NCBI GenBank assembly: GCA_035275265.1
Contig: DATENC010000006.1
Coordinates: 372,001-436,000 of the forward strand
Length of the DNA: 64,000 bases
Source: JACQAP01 sp035275265
Lineage (GTDB): Bacteria; Pseudomonadota; Gammaproteobacteria; Burkholderiales; JACQAP01
Reading direction: 5' to 3'
This document shows positions 52,633 through 64,000 of this stretch, one piece after another. A model generated the notes under the pieces. The model saw only the letters and a program-made list of their open reading frames with translations, was not told the DNA's origin and did no database searches. How positions within the stretch are numbered: the first letter of the stretch is position 1; each line of letters opens with the position of its first letter. The position numbers and the translations under genes were made by a program.

Positions 52633-53746
52633 GCTGGCAGCCTACGCTGCTGATCCCGCAACTTCGCGCGGCCGCCGCATTGCAGAGACCGTTCCGAGCG
52701 GACGAACAGAATTTCAGCGCGACCGCGATCGCATCGTCCACTCCGCGGCCTTCCGCAGGCTCGAGTACAAGACCCAAGTTTTCGTTAATCATGAAGGCGA
52801 CCTGTTTCGCACACGGTTGACCCACAGCATCGAAGTAGCGCAGATCGGCCGCTCGGTGGCGCGCAACCTCGCGCTGAACGAAGACCTGGTGGAAGCGATT
52901 TCGCTCGCGCACGATCTCGGACACACGCCGTTCGGACACGCCGGTCAGGACGCGCTCAACGAATGCATGAAAGAACACGGCGGCTTCGAACACAACCTGC
53001 AATCCCTGCGCGTGGTCGATCTGCTGGAATTGCGTTACGGGGCGTTCGACGGGCTGAATCTCTGCTTTGAGACCCGCGAAGGCATACTCAAACATTGCTC
53101 CATCAAGAATGCAGAAAAGCTGGGCGACGTCGGCAGCCGATTCCTGAAGAATCATAGACCGTCGATGGAGGCGCAACTGGCCAACCTGGCGGACGAAATT
53201 GCCTACAACAATCACGACGTAGACGACGGTCTGCGCTCCGCGCTGATCTCCATCGAGCAGCTATCTTCCGTGCGGATCTTCGCGCGTCACCTCGACGACG
53301 TGCGCGGCCAGTACCCGGCACTGGTGGACCGGCGACTGATCCACGAAACAATCCGTCGCATGATCAATACACTGGTTTCGGACTTGACGGAGCGGAGCCG
53401 GGCCCTGATCGCAGAGCATCGTCCGGATAGCGTAGAGGACGTGCGGCTGGCCCCCCCGCTGATCGCATTCAGTCCGGAAATCCGCGAAGAGCAGCACGAC
53501 CTCAAAGTCTTTCTCAGGAAGCATCTGTATCAGCACTACCGGGTTGCGCGCATGAGCAACAAGGCCAAGCGCATCGTCCGCGACCTGTTTCAGGCCTTCA
53601 TGGCCGACTCGCGTCTACTGCCTCCGGAGTTCCAGACCCGTGCCGAGGCGGACCTTCCCAGGGCGATCGCCGATTACGTTGCCGGGATGACTGACCGCTA
53701 TGCGATCCGCGAACATCAGCGCTTGTTCGCTGTCGAGGAGTCTTGA
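52625..53746 (+). CDS. dgt: Deoxyguanosinetriphosphate triphosphohydrolase-like protein
   Basis: This HD-domain enzyme would hydrolyse dNTPs to nucleosides and triphosphate. The 373-residue product has the family motifs RDRDRIVHSAAFRRLEYKTQV, H67 in RLTHSIEVAQIGR, H96-D97 in LAHDLGHTPFGHAGQDAL, and ANLADEIAYNNHDVDDGL. It belongs to the type-2 dGTPase-like group, shorter than E. coli Dgt. The start overlaps the end of aroB, so expression is coupled. Exact nucleotide preference is unknown. Confidence 0.92.
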   Translation: MHELAAYAADPATSRGRRIAETVPSGRTEFQRDRDRIVHSAAFRRLEYKTQVFVNHEGDLFRTRLTHSIEVAQIGRSVARNLALNEDLVEAISLAHDLGHTPFGHAGQDALNECMKEHGGFEHNLQSLRVVDLLELRYGAFDGLNLCFETREGILKHCSIKNAEKLGDVGSRFLKNHRPSMEAQLANLADEIAYNNHDVDDGLRSALISIEQLSSVRIFARHLDDVRGQYPALVDRRLIHETIRRMINTLVSDLTERSRALIAEHRPDSVEDVRLAPPLIAFSPEIREEQHDLKVFLRKHLYQHYRVARMSNKAKRIVRDLFQAFMADSRLLPPEFQTRAEADLPRAIADYVAGMTDRYAIREHQRLFAVEES

Positions 53747-53789
53747 CAACCCGTGTGGGTCGGCAAGGGTCCTGATTTAGCCGCGTTTA

Positions 53790-53819
53790 TTGATAGGGCG
53801 GCTGCAATCGCGGTAACAT
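53790..53819 (+). promoter_or_regulatory. Possible gltB promoter
   Basis: TTGATA (5/6) and TAACAT (4/6) are spaced 18 bp apart. The -35 box lies within an inverted repeat AGCCGC-N13-GCGGCT (from 53779), a possible operator. Confidence 0.4.
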
Positions 53820-53855
53820 TTACGGCTCGTCCGAATTATTGAGCGTCCCGGCCTT

Positions 53856-53880
53856 GCCCACTCTGGCTTCCGGTGTGGGC
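53856..53880 (+). promoter_or_regulatory. Hairpin in the gltB leader
   Basis: GCCCAC-T-CTGG, loop CTT, CCGG-T-GTGGGC forms a 10-bp stem with one T-T mismatch and one G-U pair, 40 nt before the gltB start. It would lie in the mRNA leader; its role is unknown. Confidence 0.45.
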
Positions 53881-53920
53881 GACTTTCGGGCGCCAAATGC
53901 GGTAGTGATAGAGGTGCAAG

Positions 53921-58573
<4,653 letters not shown>

Positions 58574-58580
58574 ACTGCTT

Positions 58581-58618
58581 AGACGCGCGCGGCGGCCTAA
58601 CGGCCGCCGCGCGCGTCT
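58581..58618 (+). promoter_or_regulatory. Perfect 17-bp GC hairpin between gltB and gltD
   Basis: Two 17-nt arms, almost pure G+C, pair without a mismatch around the loop TAAC, starting 7 bp after the gltB stop. No T-run follows, so it is not an ordinary terminator. It probably protects the gltB mRNA 3' end or sets the gltB:gltD ratio. Confidence 0.75.
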
Positions 58619-58641
58619 GCGCCTAGCACATTCGAATCAAT

Positions 58642-60105
58642 ATGGGAAAAATCACTGGTTTCATGGAATACCAGCGCCTCGAGGAGCCGCATGAGGCCAC
58701 GGAGGACCGCAAGAAGCACTACCGTGAGTTCTATGCACGCCTGTCGGACAAGGCGGCCGCGACTCAGGGTGCGCGCTGCATGGATTGCGGCATTCCGTTC
58801 TGCATGTCGGGCTGTCCAGTCAACAACATCATTCCGGACTGGAACGACTTGGTCTATCGCCAAGACTGGAAGAAAGCGATCGAGGTGCTGCACTCGACCA
58901 ACAACTTCCCTGAGTTCACCGGCCGCATCTGCCCTGCGCCGTGCGAGGAAGCGTGCGTGCTGCGCATCAACGCCGATGCCGTCAGCATCAAGTCGATCGA
59001 GCACGCGATCATCGACAAAGCGTGGGAGGAAGGCTGGGTGCCCCCGCAACCGGCGGCGCACAAGACCGGCAAGAAAGTCGCGGTGGTCGGTTCGGGCGGC
59101 GCAGGGCTCGCTTGTGCGCAGCAGCTCGCCCGCAGCGGACACGAGGTCACGATATTCGAGAAGAGCGACCGCATCGGCGGGCTGTTGCGCTACGGCATTC
59201 CCGACTTCAAGCTCGACAAGAGCGTTATTGACCGGCGCCTCGATCAGTTACGCGCCGAGGGTGTCACGTTCCGCGCAAGGGTATTCGTCGGCGTGCAGCC
59301 GCCAGGCAGGGGTCTGGTAAGCGATGCGAGTGAAAGCATCGCCCCGGAGAACATGATGGCCGAGTTCGATGCCGTGGTGCTTGCCGGAGGCGCCGAGCAG
59401 CCGCGCGACCTTCCGATCCCTGGCCGCAGCCTTGACGGCGTTCATTTCGCGATGGAGTTCCTGCCGCTACAGAACAAGCGAGTCGCCGGCGACACCATGG
59501 TCCCGGAGTTATGGGCGACCAACAAGCATGTGGTGATCATCGGCGGCGGTGACACCGGCTCGGACTGTGTCGGCACGTCCAACCGGCACCGCGCACGTTC
59601 GGTCAAGCAGTTCGAATTGCTGCCGATGCCTCCAGATGTCGAGCGTAATCCGGTGTGGCCGTACTGGCCGACCAGGTTGCGCACCTCGTCTTCGCACGAG
59701 GAGGGCGTGAAACGCGACTGGTCGATTGCGACCAAAGAATTTGTTGGAAGCAACAATCGCGTTACCGGCCTGAAGGCAGTTCGCCTGGAGTGGAAGGACG
59801 GCAAGCCGCATGAGGTACCGGGCTCACAGTTCGAAATGCCCGCCGATCTGGTGCTGCTGGCGATGGGCTTCGTTTCGCCCCTGCAGTCGATGCTCGACGA
59901 ATTTGGCGTCGAAAAGGACGCGCGCAACAACGTCAAAGCCGACACCGAGGGCCCCAAGGCATACGCGACTTCGGTGCCGAAGGTGTTTGCCGCGGGAGAC
60001 ATGCGTCGCGGCCAGTCGCTGGTAGTGTGGGCGATTCGCGAAGGGCGCCAGTGCGCGCGCGCTGTTGATGAATTCCTGATGGGAAGTTCGGATCTACCGC
60101 GCTGA
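58642..60105 (+). CDS. gltD: Glutamate synthase (NADPH) small subunit
   Basis: GltD passes electrons from NADPH through FAD and Fe-S clusters to GltB. The 487-residue product has N-terminal 4Fe-4S cysteines in CMDCGIPFCMSGCP and CPAPCEEAC, FAD site VAVVGSGGAGLACAQQLA near 145, GLLRYGIPDFKLDK, NADPH site VVIIGGGDTGSDCVGT near 295, and VFAAGDMRRGQSLVVWAI near the end. It is separated from gltB by a strong hairpin and followed by hemE after 43 bp. Confidence 0.97.
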   Translation: MGKITGFMEYQRLEEPHEATEDRKKHYREFYARLSDKAAATQGARCMDCGIPFCMSGCPVNNIIPDWNDLVYRQDWKKAIEVLHSTNNFPEFTGRICPAPCEEACVLRINADAVSIKSIEHAIIDKAWEEGWVPPQPAAHKTGKKVAVVGSGGAGLACAQQLARSGHEVTIFEKSDRIGGLLRYGIPDFKLDKSVIDRRLDQLRAEGVTFRARVFVGVQPPGRGLVSDASESIAPENMMAEFDAVVLAGGAEQPRDLPIPGRSLDGVHFAMEFLPLQNKRVAGDTMVPELWATNKHVVIIGGGDTGSDCVGTSNRHRARSVKQFELLPMPPDVERNPVWPYWPTRLRTSSSHEEGVKRDWSIATKEFVGSNNRVTGLKAVRLEWKDGKPHEVPGSQFEMPADLVLLAMGFVSPLQSMLDEFGVEKDARNNVKADTEGPKAYATSVPKVFAAGDMRRGQSLVVWAIREGRQCARAVDEFLMGSSDLPR

Positions 60106-60148
60106 AAGCCCTTCTTGGTGGTCAGGGGCACACAGGCGGAGTAGGCGA

Positions 60149-61210
60149 ATGTCCAAGCCAAAGAACGATTCGTTCATCCGCGCTTTGCTGCGCGAGCCGA
60201 CTCCGTACACGCCCGTCTGGATGATGCGTCAGGCCGGCCGCTATCTTCCCGAGTACAACCGGACCAGAGCGCAGGCAGGCAGTTTCCTGGACCTATGCAA
60301 GAACCCTGACCTTGCAACCGAAGTCACTTTGCAACCGCTGGCGCGCTTTCCTCTCGATGCAGCAATCCTGTTCTCCGACATACTCACCATCCCCGATGCA
60401 ATGGGACTTGGGCTCTCCTTTGCCGAAGGCGAAGGGCCGCGTTTCGAGCGTCCGCTTCGCGACGAGCGGGAAATCCGCAATCTCATGGTTCCCGAACCCG
60501 ACGTTCACTTGCGCTATGTACTCGATTCGATTTCGAGAATCCGTAAAGCGCTCGCGGGCGCAGTCCCGTTGATCGGGTTCTCCGGCAGTCCGTTCACGCT
60601 CGCCTGCTACATGATCGAAGGTCGCGGCGGGTCGGATTTCCACCAAACGAAGCGCATGCTCTATCAGCGCCCGGAGCTGCTCCATCACATCCTCGACATC
60701 AATGCCCGCGCAGTCTCAGCCTACCTGAATGCCCAGATCGACGCGGGCGCGCAGGCAGTTATGCTGTTCGACACCTGGGGCGGGATGCTATCCGGGGAGG
60801 CTTTTCACGAATTCTCGCTGCGCTACATCGAGCACGTGTTCGCACAGCTGCGGCGCGAATATGACGGCCAGCGGGTACCGCGCATCGTCTTCACCAAAGG
60901 GGGCGGACAGTGGCTCGAGAGCCTCGCGCATTGCGGTGCCGATGCGGTGGGCCTCGACTGGACAACAGACATTGGCACGGCGCGGACCCGGGTCGGCGAT
61001 CGTGTGGCTCTGCAAGGAAATCTTGATCCGGCCGTACTGCTCTCTTCGCCGGAGGTCATAAGTCGCGAAGCCAACAAAATTCTTGCGGGATACGGCCATG
61101 GCAATGGTCACGTTTTCAATCTTGGCCATGGGGTGTCCCCCATCACGCCCCCGGAGCACGTTGCCGTGTTGGTCGAAACGGTGCACTTGGGAAGTCCGCA
61201 ATTTCACTAG
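60149..61210 (+). CDS. hemE: Uroporphyrinogen decarboxylase
   Basis: HemE removes four carboxyl groups from uroporphyrinogen III to give coproporphyrinogen III, the substrate of HemF. The 353-residue product has PVWMMRQAGRYLPEY (substrate-binding Arg), ILFSDILTIPDAMGLGL, GFSGSPFTLACYMIEG, LFDTWGGMLS, and FNLGHGVSPITPPEHV near the end. GGCGGAG precedes the ATG. It lies after gltD on the same strand. Confidence 0.98.
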   Translation: MSKPKNDSFIRALLREPTPYTPVWMMRQAGRYLPEYNRTRAQAGSFLDLCKNPDLATEVTLQPLARFPLDAAILFSDILTIPDAMGLGLSFAEGEGPRFERPLRDEREIRNLMVPEPDVHLRYVLDSISRIRKALAGAVPLIGFSGSPFTLACYMIEGRGGSDFHQTKRMLYQRPELLHHILDINARAVSAYLNAQIDAGAQAVMLFDTWGGMLSGEAFHEFSLRYIEHVFAQLRREYDGQRVPRIVFTKGGGQWLESLAHCGADAVGLDWTTDIGTARTRVGDRVALQGNLDPAVLLSSPEVISREANKILAGYGHGNGHVFNLGHGVSPITPPEHVAVLVETVHLGSPQFH

Positions 61211-61214
61211 GTTT

Positions 61215-61271
61215 GCAGGGGGCACCCTGCCGAATCCCAGTATTTATGCACAATTCGGCAGGATCCCCTGC
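61215..61271. repeat. Nested inverted repeat after hemE
   Basis: The inner arms CCTGCCGAAT (61226-61235) and ATTCGGCAGG (61253-61262) are perfect. The outer arms GCAGGGG and CCCCTGC extend the structure with small mismatches between. The 17-nt loop ends in a DnaA box. It may act as the hemE terminator-like hairpin, though no T-run follows. Confidence 0.7.
61244..61252 (+). promoter_or_regulatory. DnaA box (TTATGCACA)
   Basis: It matches the TTWTNCACA consensus and lies in the loop of the nested inverted repeat. Confidence 0.5.
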
Positions 61272-61422
61272 GTAGATTCAGGCGTAGTAAGGCTTTCCGG
61301 AGGCCTGCCTACTAACCTATTGAAAGATGGAATAAATTTAGACTAGACGGCGCAAACCCCGCGCCTGATCCGGGTTTCGGGCGGATTTCAGACGAGGCTT
61401 GCCGCCAATTTAATCAACAGAT

Positions 61423-61431
61423 TTATCCACA
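61423..61431 (+). promoter_or_regulatory. DnaA box (TTATCCACA)
   Basis: It is identical to the strongest E. coli DnaA box, same orientation as the first, 115 bp before the priA start and flanked by AT-rich sequence. Confidence 0.6.
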
Positions 61432-61480
61432 GCCGACACGGGTTCGGAAAAAGCCTTTCCGTGCAAGTCATTTAGGTGCG

Positions 61481-61496
61481 GTACCGTACACGGTAC
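61481..61496. promoter_or_regulatory. Palindrome GTACCGT-AC-ACGGTAC before priA
   Basis: Two 7-bp arms are separated by 2 bp, 49 bp before the priA start. The size and spacing would suit a dimeric regulator; no known operator was recognised. Confidence 0.4.
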
Positions 61497-61545
61497 GCGA
61501 GAGGCCGGCGGTAAACTTCAGCCTGGTTTTGCGTCGCAGATTTCA

Positions 61546-63720
61546 ATGACCATCGCAAGGGTAGCTCTCGACGTTCCACTAAAATCGCTGTTTGATTACC
61601 GCACGGGCGATGTCGCGCCGCTTCCCGGTCAACTGGTGGTCGTTCCCTTCGGCAGGCGCAGAGACGTCGGCGTGGTAGTGGAGCTCGCCGAACGTTCGGA
61701 CATTTCCGATTCTCGACTGCGACGCATTGAACACAGCCTGCCGCTCGCACCGTTGCCTCAGGAACTGCTGGCCCTAACCCGGTTTTGCAGCGACTACTAC
61801 CATTATCCCTTGGGTCGGGTGCTGCTTTCCGTGTTGCCGTCCGTCATCAGGCGTGCCAATTACATTGGACCAACGCGCCAATGGGAGTACGTGCTCACAC
61901 GTAGAGGGCGCGAGTTGCATCCTGATAGTTTTCGGCCAGCGGCGTTGGTGAAGCGCCGTCTGCTTGCAGCGCTATCGACGTCGGCGGCGCTTGGACATGC
62001 GCAAGCGCGAAGCCTTTCGGCCCGGGCACCGGCGTTGCTGCAACAGTGGATGGAAGCGGGATGGGTCGAAAAACGACCGGCTTCCGTGCCGGCTACGACG
62101 GGGTCGCTGTCCGAGCAAGGTCCGGAACTGACACACGAACAACGCGAGGCAGTGGACCGCGTATCGGCAACGTTCGGAACATTCTCGCCCTGGCTGATGC
62201 ACGGCGTCACGGGCAGCGGCAAGACCGAGGTGTACTTTCGCCTGATCGAGATTGCAATAGCACGCGGCTCGCAATCGCTGCTGATGGTTCCCGAGATCAA
62301 TCTCACGCCGCAACTGGAGGCACGGTTTATCCGGCGTTTTCCCGGAGTAAGTCTCGTCAGCCTTCATAGTGGCTTGTCGGAGGGCGAGCGTTGTGAGCGT
62401 TGGTTGGCGGCGCTTACAGGCGATGCGCAGGTCGTGCTTGGAACGCGGTTGTCGGTGTTCACGCCGCTGCCGCGGCTTGGGTTGGTGATCGTGGACGAGG
62501 AACACGACGTTTCCTTCAAGCAACACGAAGGACTTCGTTATTCGGCACGCGATCTTGCCGTTTTCAGGGCGCGGCAACGCCGCGTGCCGATCGTGCTTGG
62601 TTCGGCCACGCCCGCGCTCGAAAGCTACCTAAACGCCCGCAACGGGCGCTTCGGCAGTCTTCACCTGAGCACACGTCCAGCTGCCAGCCCACCGCAAATC
62701 CGGCTGATCGAAACCCGCGCTGCACATCAGACGCACGGCATGTCGGACCCGTTGTTGCAGGCAATACGCGAACGCCTGGTGCGCGGCGAGCAGAGCCTCG
62801 TGTTCCTGAATCGCCGAGGTTTTGCACCGGCAATGTTGTGTGGGGCATGCGGCTGGACCGCGCAGTGCAGCCGTTGCGCAGCGCGTCTGGTATGGCATTT
62901 GCGCGGAGCGCGGTTGCGATGTCACTACTGTGGACACGAAGAACCTCTGCCGCCGGCGTGTCCCGACTGCGGCAATCTGGATCTGAAGGGCCTGGGACAA
63001 GGTACTCAGCGTCTCGAACAGGCGCTCGCCGGAATTTTTCCCGACGCGCGCATTCTTCGTATCGACCGCGACAGCACCCGCCACAAGCGGTCCTGGGAGG
63101 TCATGAGAGATGACATCCAGGAGGGACGTGTCAACATTCTGGTGGGCACGCAGATGCTGGCAAAGGGGCACGACTTTCCGAAACTGACGCTGGTTGCCGT
63201 CGTCAACCCAGACAGCGCGTTGTTTTCTGCCGATTTCCGTGCAGCTGAAAAGTTGTTGCAGCAATTGATACAGGTGACCGGCCGCGCCGGCCGCGCCGAC
63301 CTGCCCGGCGAGGCGCTGGTGCAAACGCAGTTTCCCGCACATCCTTTGTATCAAGCGCTGGTGCGTCAGGACTACCGGGCTTTCGCGGAAGAACTGCTAG
63401 CGGAACGCAAACGCAGCGGCTTTCCTCCGTTCGTGTATCAGGCGCTGTTGCGTGCAGAGGCGCTCAGAGAGGGAGCCGTGACGGATTTTCTGGCGCAGGC
63501 AGTTCGCAGCGCTTCGGGTCACGACAAAGCCGTGACGCTGTACGACCCAGTGCCCGCTGCAATCCCGCGGGTTGCCGGCCACCATCGCGCCCACCTGCTC
63601 GTGCAGTCCCCTGCGCGCGGGGCACTGCAGCGCTTCCTGGCGAACTGGGTCCCGGCGCTCTCGCAGAAGAAAGCGGGCCGGGTGCGCTGGTCGATCGACA
63701 TCGATCCGCTCGAGTTGTGA
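61546..63720 (+). CDS. priA: Primosomal protein N' (replication restart helicase PriA)
   Basis: PriA recognises abandoned forks and D-loops and reloads the replisome. The 724-residue product has the N-terminal DNA-binding domain (about 1-105, with LVVVPFGRRRDVGVVVEL) and a winged-helix segment. The helicase core shows GVTGSGKT at 220-227, VIVDEEHD and LGSATPALES. An embedded zinc region has paired cysteines (LCGACGWTAQCSRC, CHYCGH, CPDCGN). Motifs VGTQMLAKGHDFPKL and QVTGRAGRAD complete the core. It is followed by argS. Confidence 0.97.
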   Translation: MTIARVALDVPLKSLFDYRTGDVAPLPGQLVVVPFGRRRDVGVVVELAERSDISDSRLRRIEHSLPLAPLPQELLALTRFCSDYYHYPLGRVLLSVLPSVIRRANYIGPTRQWEYVLTRRGRELHPDSFRPAALVKRRLLAALSTSAALGHAQARSLSARAPALLQQWMEAGWVEKRPASVPATTGSLSEQGPELTHEQREAVDRVSATFGTFSPWLMHGVTGSGKTEVYFRLIEIAIARGSQSLLMVPEINLTPQLEARFIRRFPGVSLVSLHSGLSEGERCERWLAALTGDAQVVLGTRLSVFTPLPRLGLVIVDEEHDVSFKQHEGLRYSARDLAVFRARQRRVPIVLGSATPALESYLNARNGRFGSLHLSTRPAASPPQIRLIETRAAHQTHGMSDPLLQAIRERLVRGEQSLVFLNRRGFAPAMLCGACGWTAQCSRCAARLVWHLRGARLRCHYCGHEEPLPPACPDCGNLDLKGLGQGTQRLEQALAGIFPDARILRIDRDSTRHKRSWEVMRDDIQEGRVNILVGTQMLAKGHDFPKLTLVAVVNPDSALFSADFRAAEKLLQQLIQVTGRAGRADLPGEALVQTQFPAHPLYQALVRQDYRAFAEELLAERKRSGFPPFVYQALLRAEALREGAVTDFLAQAVRSASGHDKAVTLYDPVPAAIPRVAGHHRAHLLVQSPARGALQRFLANWVPALSQKKAGRVRWSIDIDPLEL

Positions 63721-63743
63721 GAAGTCGGGCGTGTCCGAGCCGG

Positions 63744-63749
63744 TATAAT
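63744..63749 (+). promoter_or_regulatory. Possible -10 box of argS
   Basis: A perfect TATAAT lies 26 bp before the argS start; no clear -35 at 16-18 bp. Confidence 0.35.
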
Positions 63750-63775
63750 CGCGCTTTTTCCCGACGCCTCACGCA

Positions 63776-64000
63776 ATGAGCAACGCCCCCGCGCTGGATC
63801 TGCGCTCCCATTTTACCGGGCTGTTGCGTTGCGCTCTCCTCGAGATTGCGCCCGACGCAGCCAGTCTGCCGCTGATACTGGAACGCCCCAAGTCCGCGCA
63901 CCACGGCGACTACGCATGCAGCGTGGCGATGCAGCTGGCCAGGCCGATGAAGCGCAATCCGCGCGAAATCGCGCAGGCGCTGGTGAAGGCGTTGCCGGAA
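63776..64000 (+). CDS. argS: Arginyl-tRNA synthetase (3' end outside window)
   Basis: The first 75 codons of ArgS, which charges tRNA-Arg, are present. The frame is open to the window end. The recognisable part is the N-terminal additional domain: LPLILERPKSAHHGDYACSV, then AMQLARPMKRNPREIAQALV, where HGDYA and KRNPRE are family marks. The HIGH and KMSKS motifs lie beyond the window. The gene follows priA by 55 bp. Confidence 0.9.
   Translation, partial: MSNAPALDLRSHFTGLLRCALLEIAPDAASLPLILERPKSAHHGDYACSVAMQLARPMKRNPREIAQALVKALPE

Larger units (their letters stand above)
61211..61545. other. hemE-priA spacer with DnaA boxes and inverted repeats
   Basis: This 335-bp spacer holds no ORF of note. 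It contains a nested inverted repeat (61215-61271), two DnaA boxes, an AT-rich patch around 61306-61346 (ACTAACCTATTGAAAGATGG and onward), a CGGAAA-AAGCC-TTTCCG hairpin (61445-61461) and a 16-bp palindrome (61481-61496) before priA. This density of elements is unusual for the window. Confidence 0.7.

Overview
The window reads as a stretch of chromosomal core genome from a G+C-rich betaproteobacterium. The gene orders support this: ridA-recG, ubiA..ubiD, livJHMGF, dusB-fis-purH-purD-hemF, amgK-murU, lptD-surA-rsmA, thiD-thiE-hemL, engB-hemB, mrcA next to pilMNOPQ-aroK-aroB-dgt-gltB-gltD, hemE-priA-argS. Type IV pilus genes, LPS export (lptD), ubiquinone genes and c-type cytochromes point to a Gram-negative, respiring cell. 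The O2-dependent HemF and UbiH-type hydroxylase point to at least facultative aerobic life. I see no prophage, IS element, integron or CRISPR array. Both ends cut genes: mtgA on the left and argS on the right.

Layout. 1-2.3 kb: mtgA (3' part), lgt, an orphan SapC-family gene and tRNA-Ala(CGC) with its terminator. 2.4-5.5 kb, minus strand: kup, a TPR protein and a DUF429 protein. 5.8-14.5 kb, plus strand: ridA-recG, ubiA, an unusual SDR, ubiD, a YyaL-type thioredoxin-domain protein and a small cytochrome c. 14.5-19.5 kb: a complete branched-chain amino-acid ABC operon (livJHMGF). 19.6-22.2 kb: a cyclopropane-synthase homologue coupled to an FAD oxidoreductase, a likely methyl-branched fatty-acid pair. 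22.2-32.3 kb, minus strand: amgK-murU-paiB, pepP-ubiH, dusB-fis and purH-purD-hemF. 32.3-42.7 kb: lptD-surA-rsmA, thiD-thiE-hemL, engB and hemB on plus; gloA, rubredoxin and cytochrome c4 on minus. 42.7-45.7 kb, minus: mrcA (PBP1A) and a nucleotidyltransferase-fold protein. 45.8-64 kb, plus: pilMNOPQ, aroK-aroB-dgt, gltB-gltD, hemE, priA, argS.

Functional themes are cell-envelope building (MtgA, PBP1A, AmgK-MurU recycling, LptD/SurA, Lgt, pilus secretin), tetrapyrrole synthesis (hemF, hemL, hemB and hemE in separate operons), ubiquinone synthesis (ubiA, ubiD, ubiH) and nitrogen assimilation (liv, gltBD). The genes are tightly packed, with ATGA/GTGA start-stop overlaps and four convergent pairs that overlap at their 3' ends.

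The less ordinary signals lie mostly between genes. They are a probable minus-strand small RNA with an anti-Shine-Dalgarno loop between engB and hemB, a hemE-priA spacer with two DnaA boxes and large inverted repeats, and a perfect 17-bp GC hairpin between gltB and gltD. Among proteins, the cfa/FAD-oxidoreductase pair and an SDR lacking the catalytic Tyr and Lys stand out. All calls come from reading the sequence; no database search was run.
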